Assembly: GCA_043778315.1 (NCBI GenBank)
Contig: JAYWGJ010000302.1
Location: forward strand, 1-20,217
Length of the DNA stretch: 20,217 bases
Source of the DNA: JBEEMU01 sp043778315
GTDB lineage: Bacteria; Bacteroidota; Bacteroidia; Chitinophagales; Saprospiraceae
Direction of reading: 5' to 3'
Below the pieces are notes generated by a model, which saw nothing but the letters and a program-made list of their open reading frames with translations, was not told the origin of the DNA and did not search any database. Of this stretch, positions 7,269 to 14,994 are shown piece after piece. The position numbers were made by a program, and so were the translations under genes. The stretch's first letter is position 1. Each line of letters starts with the position of its first letter.

Positions 7269-9218
7269 ATGTACTCAAAGCTGCTTTTATTTGCCTTTTG
7301 GCTAATCGCGTGTCCGTTACTGGCGCAAAATACGAAGTATTTGACGCACAAAGACGCGGCATTGCCCAAAAAAGCCCTCGAGTGTTACCAAAAAGGTAAA
7401 ATAGAGTTCGAAAAAGAGCAAACCGACAAGGCGCAGCAAAGTTTTGTACGCGCCTTAGCTGCCGCACCGACCTTTATCGATGCACAAATTTTATTGTCGG
7501 AGACGTATTATGAACAAAAAAAATACACCGAAGCGGTAGCCGAATTGCAAAAAGCTATCGTTTTGGACTCTACTTATTTGGCGTATCGCTCGCTATATAG
7601 TATGGCGAAATATTACGAAAAACAAAATAAGTATAATGACGCAGCGCGGTATTTTGAACGCTTTGCAGCGCAAAACAAGACCGAAAAAGCCGAAAAAGCA
7701 AAATATTTGGCGGCTAATAATCGCTTTCGCGCAATGGCGTACCTGCACCCTGTCCCGTTCAAACCCGTAAATATGGGCGACGAAATCAACTCTACTTACG
7801 CGGAATATTTACCGAGTATGACGGCAGACGGGCAGACGCTTATTTTTACGAAACGGATTGATAATCAAGAAGATTTTTATAGTTCAAACCTCAATTCGGG
7901 TTTTTGGACGAAGGCAAGTCCGCTCCCTTCACCTATCAATACCCCCGATAACGAAGGCGCGCAGACTATCAGCGCAGACGGCAAACTCTTAGTTTACACG
8001 GGTTGCAGTAGGGTAGGAGGTATGGGTAGTTGCGACCTTTATTTTTCGGAATATAAAAGCGGCAAATGGTCTGACCCGCTCAATATGGGCGCGCCCGTGA
8101 ACTCTCGCGACTGGGAGTCGCAGCCGAGTTTGAGCGCGGACGGCAGTATGTTGATATTCACAAGTAGCCGAAAAGACGGCAAAAACGAAGGTAAAAATTT
8201 GTTTTACACAACCCGAAACGAAAAAGGCGAGTGGGCAACGCCGAAAGGCATCGGCGAACTCAATACGCCTTACGACGACTGTTCGCCGTTTTTGCACCCC
8301 GACGGGCAGACGCTCTATTTTGCGAGTAACGGACACCCTGGCTTTGGCGGCAACGACGTTTTTATTTCCCGCAAGCAACCGAGCGGTGTTTGGGGCAAAC
8401 CCGAAAACTTGGGTACACCTATCAATACCGAAAAAGACGAAGGTTGTATGATTTTTAGTTTGGACGGAAAAAAAGCGATTTATGCTGCCGAATTTGCGGA
8501 CACGCACGGCAAATTAGACCTTTATACCTTCGATGTGCCGCTCAATTTGCGCCCGCAACCTGTCACTTATTATAAAGCAAAAATACAAAACGCGGTCACG
8601 CAAAAACCGTTATCTGGCGTGGAGCTGATACTCACCGACCTCACCACGAACAAAAAAATAACCACAAAATACTCCGATGAAAACGGCAGCGTCTTGGTTT
8701 GTCTGCCGTCGGGCGCGAACTACGGCGTGAGTATTGCCGCCAAAGGCTATGCTTTTTATAGCGATAATTTTGAACTCACCGACGCGCATTCCTTGGATAA
8801 ACCGTTTGTAGCGACCGTCAATTTACAACCTATAAACGTGACCGCGAACACGAATAATCCGTTGCCGAGCGGCAGCACGGGCAAGCCGATTGTACTCAAA
8901 AACGTGTTTTTTGCGAGTGGCTCTGCCGACCTCAAACCCGAGTCGCGCACCGAACTCAATAAACTGAAAGACTTGCTCGCCGAAAACCCGGGTCTGAAAA
9001 TACAAATCAACGGACACACCGATAATGTAGGGTCTGATGCCACAAACCTCACGCTCTCCGAAAATCGCGCCAACTCCGTCAAAAATTTCTTGATACAAAA
9101 CGGTATTTCTACTTTTCGGCTGACCGCAAAAGGCTTTGGCAAACAAGCACCGATAGACACAAACGACACCGACGCAGGGCGTAAAAATAACCGCAGAACG
9201 GAGTTTTTGATATTGTAG
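7269..9218 (+). CDS. PorE-like envelope protein: TPR, PD40 propeller, CRD and OmpA domains
   Basis: Start chosen at ATG 7269 because it gives a clean signal peptide (MYSKLLLFAFWLIACPLLAQ); an upstream in-frame GTG at 7233 adds 12 unlikely residues. The mature protein of 649 total residues has N-terminal TPR helices (about 25-150), a PD40/WD40-like beta-propeller with repeated S.DG..L.F motifs (about 165-425), a carboxypeptidase-regulatory-like domain (about 435-525) and a C-terminal OmpA domain (about 540-649) with NGHTDNVGSD for peptidoglycan binding. This domain order matches PorE of the type IX secretion system, which anchors the machinery to peptidoglycan. Bacteroidota encode several such paralogues, so a T9SS role is possible but unproven. 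Confidence 0.85.
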   Translation: MYSKLLLFAFWLIACPLLAQNTKYLTHKDAALPKKALECYQKGKIEFEKEQTDKAQQSFVRALAAAPTFIDAQILLSETYYEQKKYTEAVAELQKAIVLDSTYLAYRSLYSMAKYYEKQNKYNDAARYFERFAAQNKTEKAEKAKYLAANNRFRAMAYLHPVPFKPVNMGDEINSTYAEYLPSMTADGQTLIFTKRIDNQEDFYSSNLNSGFWTKASPLPSPINTPDNEGAQTISADGKLLVYTGCSRVGGMGSCDLYFSEYKSGKWSDPLNMGAPVNSRDWESQPSLSADGSMLIFTSSRKDGKNEGKNLFYTTRNEKGEWATPKGIGELNTPYDDCSPFLHPDGQTLYFASNGHPGFGGNDVFISRKQPSGVWGKPENLGTPINTEKDEGCMIFSLDGKKAIYAAEFADTHGKLDLYTFDVPLNLRPQPVTYYKAKIQNAVTQKPLSGVELILTDLTTNKKITTKYSDENGSVLVCLPSGANYGVSIAAKGYAFYSDNFELTDAHSLDKPFVATVNLQPINVTANTNNPLPSGSTGKPIVLKNVFFASGSADLKPESRTELNKLKDLLAENPGLKIQINGHTDNVGSDATNLTLSENRANSVKNFLIQNGISTFRLTAKGFGKQAPIDTNDTDAGRKNNRRTEFLIL

Positions 9219-9249
9219 AAAACCTTTTTGTGCTTCGTTGCTAACGAAT

Positions 9250-9300
9250 AAAAAACACTTTGCCAATAAAATTAGTCGTATATTTGCCTAAGTGTTTTTT
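9250..9300. repeat. 11-bp perfect inverted repeat enclosing the retron promoter
   Basis: Arms aaaaaacactt (9250-9260) and aagtgtttttt (9290-9300) are perfect complements separated by 29 bp. The putative promoter boxes lie between and partly on the arms. It may be an operator or a weak terminator of the preceding gene; the arms are AT-rich and the loop is long. Confidence 0.6.
9260..9286 (+). promoter_or_regulatory. Putative promoter of the retron ncRNA and operon
   Basis: TTG at 9260-9262 and TATATTTG at 9279-9286 (exact TAnnTTTG match) are 16 bp apart, slightly short of the usual spacing. Transcription would start near 9293, just ahead of the a1 repeat at 9306, which is where a retron RNA should begin. 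Confidence 0.5.
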
Positions 9301-9305
9301 AACAA

Positions 9306-9451
9306 GCCCGTTCCGAAACATATTGATTTTTTGATGCTGCATCGGCATTTTTTTTTGAACAACGTTATTATACAATTTTAAGCGCGTTACATGCGTTAAG
9401 CCTACATAATGCTATGTGACGAATTATCACATAAAGAATATCGGAACGGGC
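9306..9451 (+). ncRNA. Probable retron msr-msd RNA
   Basis: About 146 nt directly upstream of the retron RT. The ends are a perfect 11-bp inverted repeat, gcccgttccga (9306-9316) and tcggaacgggc (9441-9451), which fits the a1/a2 repeats that pair at the base of known retron RNAs. Inside are a small hairpin gatgctgcatc (9333-9343) followed by a T-run, and a hairpin tatgtga-7 nt-tcacata (9413-9433) that competes with acata/tatgt (9404-9417). The priming guanosine and the msr/msd boundary cannot be fixed by eye. An in-frame ATG at 9409 falls inside this RNA and is unlikely to start the RT. Confidence 0.72.
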
Positions 9452-9465
9452 ATTTTTTTATTTTT

Positions 9466-11586
9466 ATGTATTTGAGTGAAATAAATTCGGAAGAACGGGC
9501 TTCTTTTGTGTCAAAATTTGAAAAAATAGACACGAAAGAGGACTTTTTGAGTTTACTCAATGCGATAAAAAAAGTAAAATACGGTGATGATAGACAATTT
9601 AAGGAATTTAAAAGTAATCGTTTTAATTTTTATACGCATCATAAAAATGCAGAAAGATATTATCAGCGTTTTGAAATTGCTAAAAAGACAGGCGGAACAA
9701 GGGTAATTTACGCACCAATAAAAGGCTTAAAAACGATTCAACACTGTTTGAATACGTTATTACAACTCGTGTTTTCGCCACAAAAAAACGTGCATGGTTT
9801 TACGGAAAAAAGGTCAATTTTGACGAATGCAACCACGCATCAAGGCATGAATTTTGTCTATAATATTGATTTGCAAGACTTTTTTACGAGTATTGATTTA
9901 CACCGTGTCAAAAAATGCTTAGAGTTACCACCTTTTAATTTACAAAGCAAAAATCGGGAAGAGTTAGCTTATTTAATTGCTAATTTATGTTGTACACCAA
10001 TCCCTGTAAAACGCAAAAACGAAGCGGGCGAATGGGTAGAACAAACGCTACCCGTTTTGCCGCAAGGTGCGCCGACTTCGCCCGTTTTGAGTAATATTGT
10101 TTGCCAAAATTTAGACCGCCGTTTGCAAGGCTTAGCAAAGCGATTTGGTTTGAAATACACCCGCTATGCCGACGATATTACCTTTTCTTCTATGCAAAAT
10201 GTGTATGCCGCCGATGGCGATTTCATAAAAGAATTGCACCGTATTATCGCTGACCAAAATTTCCATATCAATGAAAAAAAGACCCGTTTGCAGCATTACA
10301 CGCAAAAACAAACGGTAACGGGTTTGACGGTAAACGAAACGGCAAATGTTCCGCGGGAATACATCAAGCAAATACGGCAATGGCTGCACGTTTGGGAGAA
10401 ACAAGGCTACGAAAAAGCCGAGGCTTTTTTCAAAAAATCTCCGCAAAAAAATGCTACAAACGATGCAAAAACGATAAAAGGCATTCATTTAAAAAATGTT
10501 TTACATGGTAAATTATTGTTTTTGCGGCAGATAAAAGGCAACGATAATGCAACGTTTAAAGCGTATTGGAAACGGTACACACAATTAGTAAAAGCCGAGA
10601 ATAAAATTCTAAAATTGGCGAAGCAAGAAGAAGAAAAGCGGCTTGCAAAATTGGTTGATGTGAAATCTGAAATTGTTAAAAAAGAGGTGAAGATATCCGC
10701 ACCTCACCGACCAAAAGCTGTTATGGAATTTTTAAATCAATTTAAAGATAGCAATTCTGGGTTGAAATACTTAACCCACAAGTGGGATACGTCTAATTTT
10801 ATGGATTACAATACTGTTATCAAGAAAGCAAAAGAAGATTTTGATAGTACGACAAAATATAATATACCTAAAAATCTATTTGCTATTACTAACCAGTTTG
10901 CGTTTACAGAAAAACCCGCGTGGAGTTACAAAAAGGGACCTCAATGTAAATTAAGTTGGGCTTGTGCGGCGATGAAAGCCTGGATAGAAAAAAATCCCGA
11001 TAAAGACCCTAATTTAGATGCTTACTGGGAACAGGAGATGATTGAACCGTTTAAGAACTTAATAGAATTACGGCGCGGAACCATGAAGGAAGAATTTGAA
11101 GATCGGTTAAAAAATATATTTAAGGATAGTAACTCGGAGTGGATATGTAAGGTAGATACAAATTTTAAAGATACAAAAATCTACACCAATACTTTAACCT
11201 TTTGGGAGAGTATCGAGCGTATTTTTAATATCATTAAAAAACATTCTAACGGTCAGCAATCAATCACAATTTCATTAAAAAAACACAGTATAGAAGAAAA
11301 TGGTGTAACTATACCGATGCGAACCATTTTAATATTAGATGAAGAGGCAACTCTACCGAATCACGAACCCGAAGTAGAAAATTTAATAAAAGGAGGGGAT
11401 TTATCTGATATTTATAAGAATTTTTATGGCTACTGCAATTGGAGCATTCAAGGGCAGTTTGGTAGCAACGGCACAACCCGCTACTGCAAAGTCAATATTT
11501 TGGACGATAGGAATAATCCAAGCGTCATAGATGTCGCAGCCAACGAAATAAAAGGCGTTTTACATCAAATAACTTTTTATGTCTAA
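9466..11586 (+). CDS. Retron reverse transcriptase fused to a GHKL-like C-terminal domain
   Basis: Start chosen at ATG 9466, just after the a2 repeat, giving 706 residues; an ATG at 9409 lies within the ncRNA. Residues about 60-320 are an RT: NATTH at 121-125 (the retron NAxxH motif X), the FTSID metal-site strand, LPQGAPTSPVLSN, YADD at 234-237 and VTGLTVN at 284-290 (the retron VTG motif Y). It should reverse-transcribe the msd part of the upstream RNA into branched DNA. After a thumb and a charged coiled-coil linker (about 380-410) comes an extension of roughly 290 residues. Its last part looks like a worn GHKL ATPase: helix with Asn588 and a following His-Ser as an N-box, ILILDEEA in place of the DxGxG box, then GGDLSDIY and a final beta sheet. 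The stop codon overlaps the next gene by 8 bp. The region is clearly more AT-rich than its neighbours, suggesting acquisition. RT and retron assignment are firm; the GHKL reading is tentative. Confidence 0.9.
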   Translation: MYLSEINSEERASFVSKFEKIDTKEDFLSLLNAIKKVKYGDDRQFKEFKSNRFNFYTHHKNAERYYQRFEIAKKTGGTRVIYAPIKGLKTIQHCLNTLLQLVFSPQKNVHGFTEKRSILTNATTHQGMNFVYNIDLQDFFTSIDLHRVKKCLELPPFNLQSKNREELAYLIANLCCTPIPVKRKNEAGEWVEQTLPVLPQGAPTSPVLSNIVCQNLDRRLQGLAKRFGLKYTRYADDITFSSMQNVYAADGDFIKELHRIIADQNFHINEKKTRLQHYTQKQTVTGLTVNETANVPREYIKQIRQWLHVWEKQGYEKAEAFFKKSPQKNATNDAKTIKGIHLKNVLHGKLLFLRQIKGNDNATFKAYWKRYTQLVKAENKILKLAKQEEEKRLAKLVDVKSEIVKKEVKISAPHRPKAVMEFLNQFKDSNSGLKYLTHKWDTSNFMDYNTVIKKAKEDFDSTTKYNIPKNLFAITNQFAFTEKPAWSYKKGPQCKLSWACAAMKAWIEKNPDKDPNLDAYWEQEMIEPFKNLIELRRGTMKEEFEDRLKNIFKDSNSEWICKVDTNFKDTKIYTNTLTFWESIERIFNIIKKHSNGQQSITISLKKHSIEENGVTIPMRTILILDEEATLPNHEPEVENLIKGGDLSDIYKNFYGYCNWSIQGQFGSNGTTRYCKVNILDDRNNPSVIDVAANEIKGVLHQITFYV

Positions 11587-12223
11587 ATTTATATACGTCA
11601 TAGACCATGACATACAACGGTATGAACGGCTTTACAAAGCATACGTTGTGTTTTCTGAGTACTCGTTTGTTCGTTTTCTACAAGTACTTCCTCCGCTCCA
11701 ACAGTTTATTGAGGAAGCGGTGTGCGTTTGTGTGCATGATTCGTTTCCAGATAGCAATAGTTCTTATCAGTTAGACACCTTGTATAGTTCGCTTATTGAG
11801 CGCAATATCTTTACTGTGCAGTTTAGTAATGGCGGTAATCAAGCAGTCAGACAAGATAGCGACGGGCTAACTATCACGATGCGGAGCGATACTTTTTATC
11901 AAAATGTAAATTTTTTATTACAAAATTTTAAAGATACATCAACAATCAAGATAGAATTGTTAATGTATGGGTCGTTGTATTCATTGCAACCGCTACTTCA
12001 AATAAATAGACAAATAAGTAAATTATTGCTAAATGTAGAAGACCCGAGTTTGCCAATTGATTTAGTAAATGGTAGGCGTGAAGAGTTAGAACTTTCTATA
12101 AAAGATTTTGGCAAGCGAATCAATTTAGATACAAAAGATATAGTAAAAAAATTGGTTGATGAAGAGTTGTATGTACACGAACTAAAATTGTGGCTCAGAA
12201 CCGAACTAAAATTTATTCAATAA
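11579..12223 (+). CDS. Small receiver-like protein of the retron operon
   Basis: 214 residues; the ATG overlaps the end of the RT gene, so translation is probably coupled. I do not recognise a named family. The first about 110 residues alternate strands and helices in the pattern of a response-regulator receiver: FIYVIDHD (Asp9, Asp11) at the first strand, VCVCVHDSF with Asp54 where the phospho-acceptor would be, and FTVQFSNGG with Ser83 in the Thr/Ser position. A Lys at the usual last site is not evident (Arg102 is nearest). The C-terminal half is helical, with a conserved-looking MYGSLYSLQPLLQINRQ stretch. By position it could carry a signal between the RT fusion and the receiver-HEPN protein. 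Real gene with high confidence; the receiver fold is a hypothesis. Confidence 0.8.
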   Translation: MSKFIYVIDHDIQRYERLYKAYVVFSEYSFVRFLQVLPPLQQFIEEAVCVCVHDSFPDSNSSYQLDTLYSSLIERNIFTVQFSNGGNQAVRQDSDGLTITMRSDTFYQNVNFLLQNFKDTSTIKIELLMYGSLYSLQPLLQINRQISKLLLNVEDPSLPIDLVNGRREELELSIKDFGKRINLDTKDIVKKLVDEELYVHELKLWLRTELKFIQ

Positions 12224-12229
12224 AATACT

Positions 12230-13774
12230 ATGCTCATTGCAATAATAGAAGCGTTCTCTTCCGAATATTCAAAATATATTCCTAATTCACAACGAATAGT
12301 TTACAATGAACCGCTCTTAAATGATGTAAATGTTCAAAAATTCGTTGATACTGAATTGAAAAATATAACGCCCGACCTTATCGTCATCGAAGCCAACTTA
12401 TTGATTTCGGGAATGTCATATTGGGGTTTTCGCATCGGTATGCACATTCGTTTAAGCCGCGAACTTGGCGAAAAACGCTATACACCTATCATTTTTATTG
12501 CAGAAGAAGATTTTGATACGATTTTAACTGCAAATGTAGAAGCGACGCTTGCCACCACAAAAGGCTGTAAAGTAGTAGGCAGCGACTTATTAAATCGCGC
12601 AATTGCAATGAATTTGCCTATTGCAGATAAAAGTTTTTTACAAAATATTATTGTTCCTAAAACAGAAAAAGTAAACCGACATTCCATTGCGAATATTTGG
12701 GGCGCAATGCGATTAGCAGAAATTACAGGGACAACAATTGCGCTTACCAAGGAAATGGTAGAAAAAAAGACGACCATATATTTCAAATATATCGAGGCGT
12801 TGTATGAAAAAACTGATGATAAAATAGGCGATAAAAAGACTGGCGAAATTAAAATCCCCGCCCCAAACAAACGCATCTTACTCATAGACGACCAAGCCGA
12901 CGATGGCTGGAGCGAAATACTACAACACATTTTTGAAGGCGCAGACTTTCATGTTCCGAAAACCAAAGAAGAAGTAAATAGTAACGAAAAATGGGATTTG
13001 ATTTTATTAGATTTGCGCTTAATTGTAGGCGAAGATGCTGACGCTAGCAAAAAACCAAGCGAGTTTTCGGGTGTAAAATTATTACAAGATATAAAAGACG
13101 CAAACAGAGGAACACAGGTCATCATGCTCACGGCTTCAAATAAAGCGTGGAATATGAAAGAATTATTGGATTTGGGCGCAGACGGTTATTATATAAAAGA
13201 ATCGCCCGAAAGTGGTTTTTCTTACAAAATGAGCCTTGAAAACTACGAAAGTTTCAAAAAACAAGCAGAAGATTTTTTAAAACGCGGTTATTTACGCGAA
13301 ACTTTTGAAAAACATATGTCAAATTCTATTGCTGTTTATAAACCAAATTTGGACATTGCGTTTGAATTATTGTATAAATATGCACAAACTAAGCAGGAAA
13401 AGTATTTGAATTACACGTTTTTGACGTATTATCAAGTTTTAGAAATGTATGCAAATGACTGGACAAATCAAGGAGAAAATATAGTGAGTACGAATTTTTC
13501 GTTTCATAAAGAAAACCTTAGTGTTGCTGGTTCTTACGGTTACTATCAAAAAAATACTACGGGGAAAGGAACAATAAATAAAAAAAGTTCTATCACAAAA
13601 ATTTCTTATACGCTCGCTTTCAAAGTATATAAAGACGATATTTGTCTGAAAGATGTGTTTGGAAAATTAAATTATTTACGCAACGGTAAAGCCGCGCACG
13701 GCGGAAATAATTTTGTAGATTTTCAAGATGTTATAGCTATCCGCGACCTCGTTATAGAAATGCTACAAGCGTAA
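12230..13774 (+). CDS. Pseudo-receiver / receiver / HEPN-like putative RNase effector
   Basis: 514 residues, starting 6 bp after the previous gene. Residues 1-130 look like a receiver fold lacking a full phosphorylation site. Residues 213-330 are a canonical receiver with every key residue: Asp220 and Asp221, phospho-acceptor Asp261 in LLDLR, Thr301 in MLTAS, and Lys323 in YYIKES. Instead of a DNA-binding output, residues about 340-514 are mainly helical and end with YLRNGKAAHGG: Arg484, Asn485 and His490 form the RN-x4-H motif of HEPN ribonucleases, followed by a final helix. This suggests a toxin RNase switched by receiver phosphorylation or conformation. HEPN domains are common effectors in abortive-infection systems. 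An alternative is a non-catalytic HEPN-type dimer domain. Only 15 bp separate it from the next gene. Confidence 0.85.
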   Translation: MLIAIIEAFSSEYSKYIPNSQRIVYNEPLLNDVNVQKFVDTELKNITPDLIVIEANLLISGMSYWGFRIGMHIRLSRELGEKRYTPIIFIAEEDFDTILTANVEATLATTKGCKVVGSDLLNRAIAMNLPIADKSFLQNIIVPKTEKVNRHSIANIWGAMRLAEITGTTIALTKEMVEKKTTIYFKYIEALYEKTDDKIGDKKTGEIKIPAPNKRILLIDDQADDGWSEILQHIFEGADFHVPKTKEEVNSNEKWDLILLDLRLIVGEDADASKKPSEFSGVKLLQDIKDANRGTQVIMLTASNKAWNMKELLDLGADGYYIKESPESGFSYKMSLENYESFKKQAEDFLKRGYLRETFEKHMSNSIAVYKPNLDIAFELLYKYAQTKQEKYLNYTFLTYYQVLEMYANDWTNQGENIVSTNFSFHKENLSVAGSYGYYQKNTTGKGTINKKSSITKISYTLAFKVYKDDICLKDVFGKLNYLRNGKAAHGGNNFVDFQDVIAIRDLVIEMLQA

Positions 13775-13789
13775 TAAACAAAATCCCCT

Positions 13790-14815
13790 ATGAAATCAAT
13801 CTACTTAGTGCGCAACGGCGCAGCCGACAGAGCCTTCGAGGTACGCGAAACCGCTATGCCAACCCCGACCGACGGTCAGGTGCTGATAAAAGTAGAAGCC
13901 TTCGGGCTAAACTACGCCGACGTGATGGCGCGACTCGGTATGTACGACGACGCGCCGCCTTTGCCTGCCGTTCTCGGCTACGAAGTAGTAGGTCGCGTGA
14001 CCGCGCTCGGCGCGGGTGTGAGTAATGTCAAAATCGGCGATAGGGTAGTGGCGATGACCCGTTTTGGTGGCTACGCCGAGTATGCTATAGCGTCCGCGCA
14101 AGCCTTGGGCGTGATACCCGACGCGATGCCTGCGGGCGAAGCGACGGCACTCGCTACACAATATATCACGGCGTATCACGCGGCGTGCGAGCAGGTGCGG
14201 CTGCAAGAAGGCGACCGCGTACTCATACACGCGGCGGCGGGCGGCGTAGGCATCGCCTTAGTGCAGTTGGCAAAAGCGGCGGGCTGCATCATATACGGCA
14301 CGGCGGGCAGCGACGCGAAGCTCGAGTTTTTAACAGAATTAGGGGTCGATTTTCCTATCAATTACCAAAAACAGGACTGGGCAAAAGTCATCACCGAGTT
14401 GCGCGGAGATGCGGGTATCGATGTGATATTTGATAGTATTGGTGGTGCGTCGGTGGCGAAAGGCATCAAATTACTGGCTTCTGGCGGACGAATGGTGTCT
14501 TACGGCGCAGCCGAAATGTCGAGCGGCAACAAAAAAAGCCTCTTGCAAACGCTCAAAGTGGCGGCAGGTTTTGGCATTTATTCGCCTATACAACTGCTCA
14601 CTTCCTCCAAAGCGTTTATCGGAATTAATATGTTGCGCATCGCCGACAATAAGCCACATATCGTACAGCGTTGCACGGCGGCGGTGATACAACTTCACGC
14701 CGAAGGCGTTGCCAAACCCTTTGTAGGCGGTACTTTTGCTGCCGAAGCTATCGCGGAGGCGCATGATTTTTTAGCGTCGCGTGCGTCTATCGGCAAGGTC
14801 GTTTGTGTTTGGTAA
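13790..14815 (+). CDS. Quinone oxidoreductase-like protein (VAT-1 type, zinc-free MDR family)
   Basis: 341 residues, usual size for medium-chain dehydrogenase/reductases. The N-terminal GroES-like domain has GLNYADVMARLGMYD and the PAVLGYEVVG strand. The Rossmann part contains HAAAGGVGIALVQLAK, the NADPH-binding AxxGxVG motif, near residues 143-158. The zinc-ligand pattern of alcohol dehydrogenases is absent, as expected for quinone oxidoreductases. The later segment GGRMVSYGAAEMSSGNKKSL resembles VAT-1 homologues. Likely an NADPH-dependent reductase of quinones or enones in the cytoplasm. It starts only 15 bp after the retron effector gene, but its GC-rich codon use matches the chromosomal genes, so it is probably resident rather than part of the retron. 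Confidence 0.9.
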   Translation: MKSIYLVRNGAADRAFEVRETAMPTPTDGQVLIKVEAFGLNYADVMARLGMYDDAPPLPAVLGYEVVGRVTALGAGVSNVKIGDRVVAMTRFGGYAEYAIASAQALGVIPDAMPAGEATALATQYITAYHAACEQVRLQEGDRVLIHAAAGGVGIALVQLAKAAGCIIYGTAGSDAKLEFLTELGVDFPINYQKQDWAKVITELRGDAGIDVIFDSIGGASVAKGIKLLASGGRMVSYGAAEMSSGNKKSLLQTLKVAAGFGIYSPIQLLTSSKAFIGINMLRIADNKPHIVQRCTAAVIQLHAEGVAKPFVGGTFAAEAIAEAHDFLASRASIGKVVCVW

Positions 14816-14822
14816 ATGTATG

Positions 14823-14860
14823 TTTTAGGTATAAATTGTATTATTACAATACCTTAAAAT
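14823..14860 (+). terminator. Possible hairpin terminator after the oxidoreductase gene
   Basis: attgta (14835-14840) pairs with tacaat (14845-14850) around a 4-nt loop, and aggt (14827-14830) pairs with acct (14851-14854) across a bulge, flanked by T- and A-runs. There is no strong U-tract, so this is a weak call. Confidence 0.35.
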
Positions 14861-14905
14861 TATATTAAAACCAAAATCATTTTCTATTATAATACAAAAA
14901 ATTTC

Positions 14906-14913
14906 TATTTTTG
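14906..14913 (+). promoter_or_regulatory. Putative Bacteroidota promoter -7 box for lepB
   Basis: TATTTTTG fits TAnnTTTG. It predicts a start near 14920 and a leader of about 75 nt that would include the palindrome at 14951-14970. No clear -33 element. Confidence 0.4.
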
Positions 14914-14950
14914 CCAATAATTGACAATCGGTAATTATACAAAAATTTTC

Positions 14951-14970
14951 GTACACATATATATGTGTAC
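14951..14970. repeat. Perfect 20-bp palindrome upstream of lepB
   Basis: gtacacatat followed by atatgtgtac is its own reverse complement over all 20 bases. It lies 24 bp before the chosen lepB ATG and downstream of the predicted promoter, as expected of a dimeric repressor operator or an RNA hairpin in the leader. Confidence 0.85.
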
Positions 14971-14994
14971 CACTCAACTTTAATCACACAAAAA

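Noticed and set aside
9333..9357. Hairpin plus T-run as terminator of the PorE-like gene
   Set aside because: It lies inside the a1/a2-bounded segment and after a promoter match, so an msr stem-loop is the better reading, although termination is not excluded.
9466..11586. RT as a group II intron maturase or diversity-generating retroelement
   Set aside because: There is no maturase or HNH domain, no intron RNA structure and no template/variable repeat pair. NAxxH, VTG and the a1/a2 repeats point to a retron.
13790..14815. Oxidoreductase as a fourth component of the retron
   Set aside because: It is only 15 bp away, but its GC-rich codon use matches the chromosomal genes and its family has no known link to retrons.
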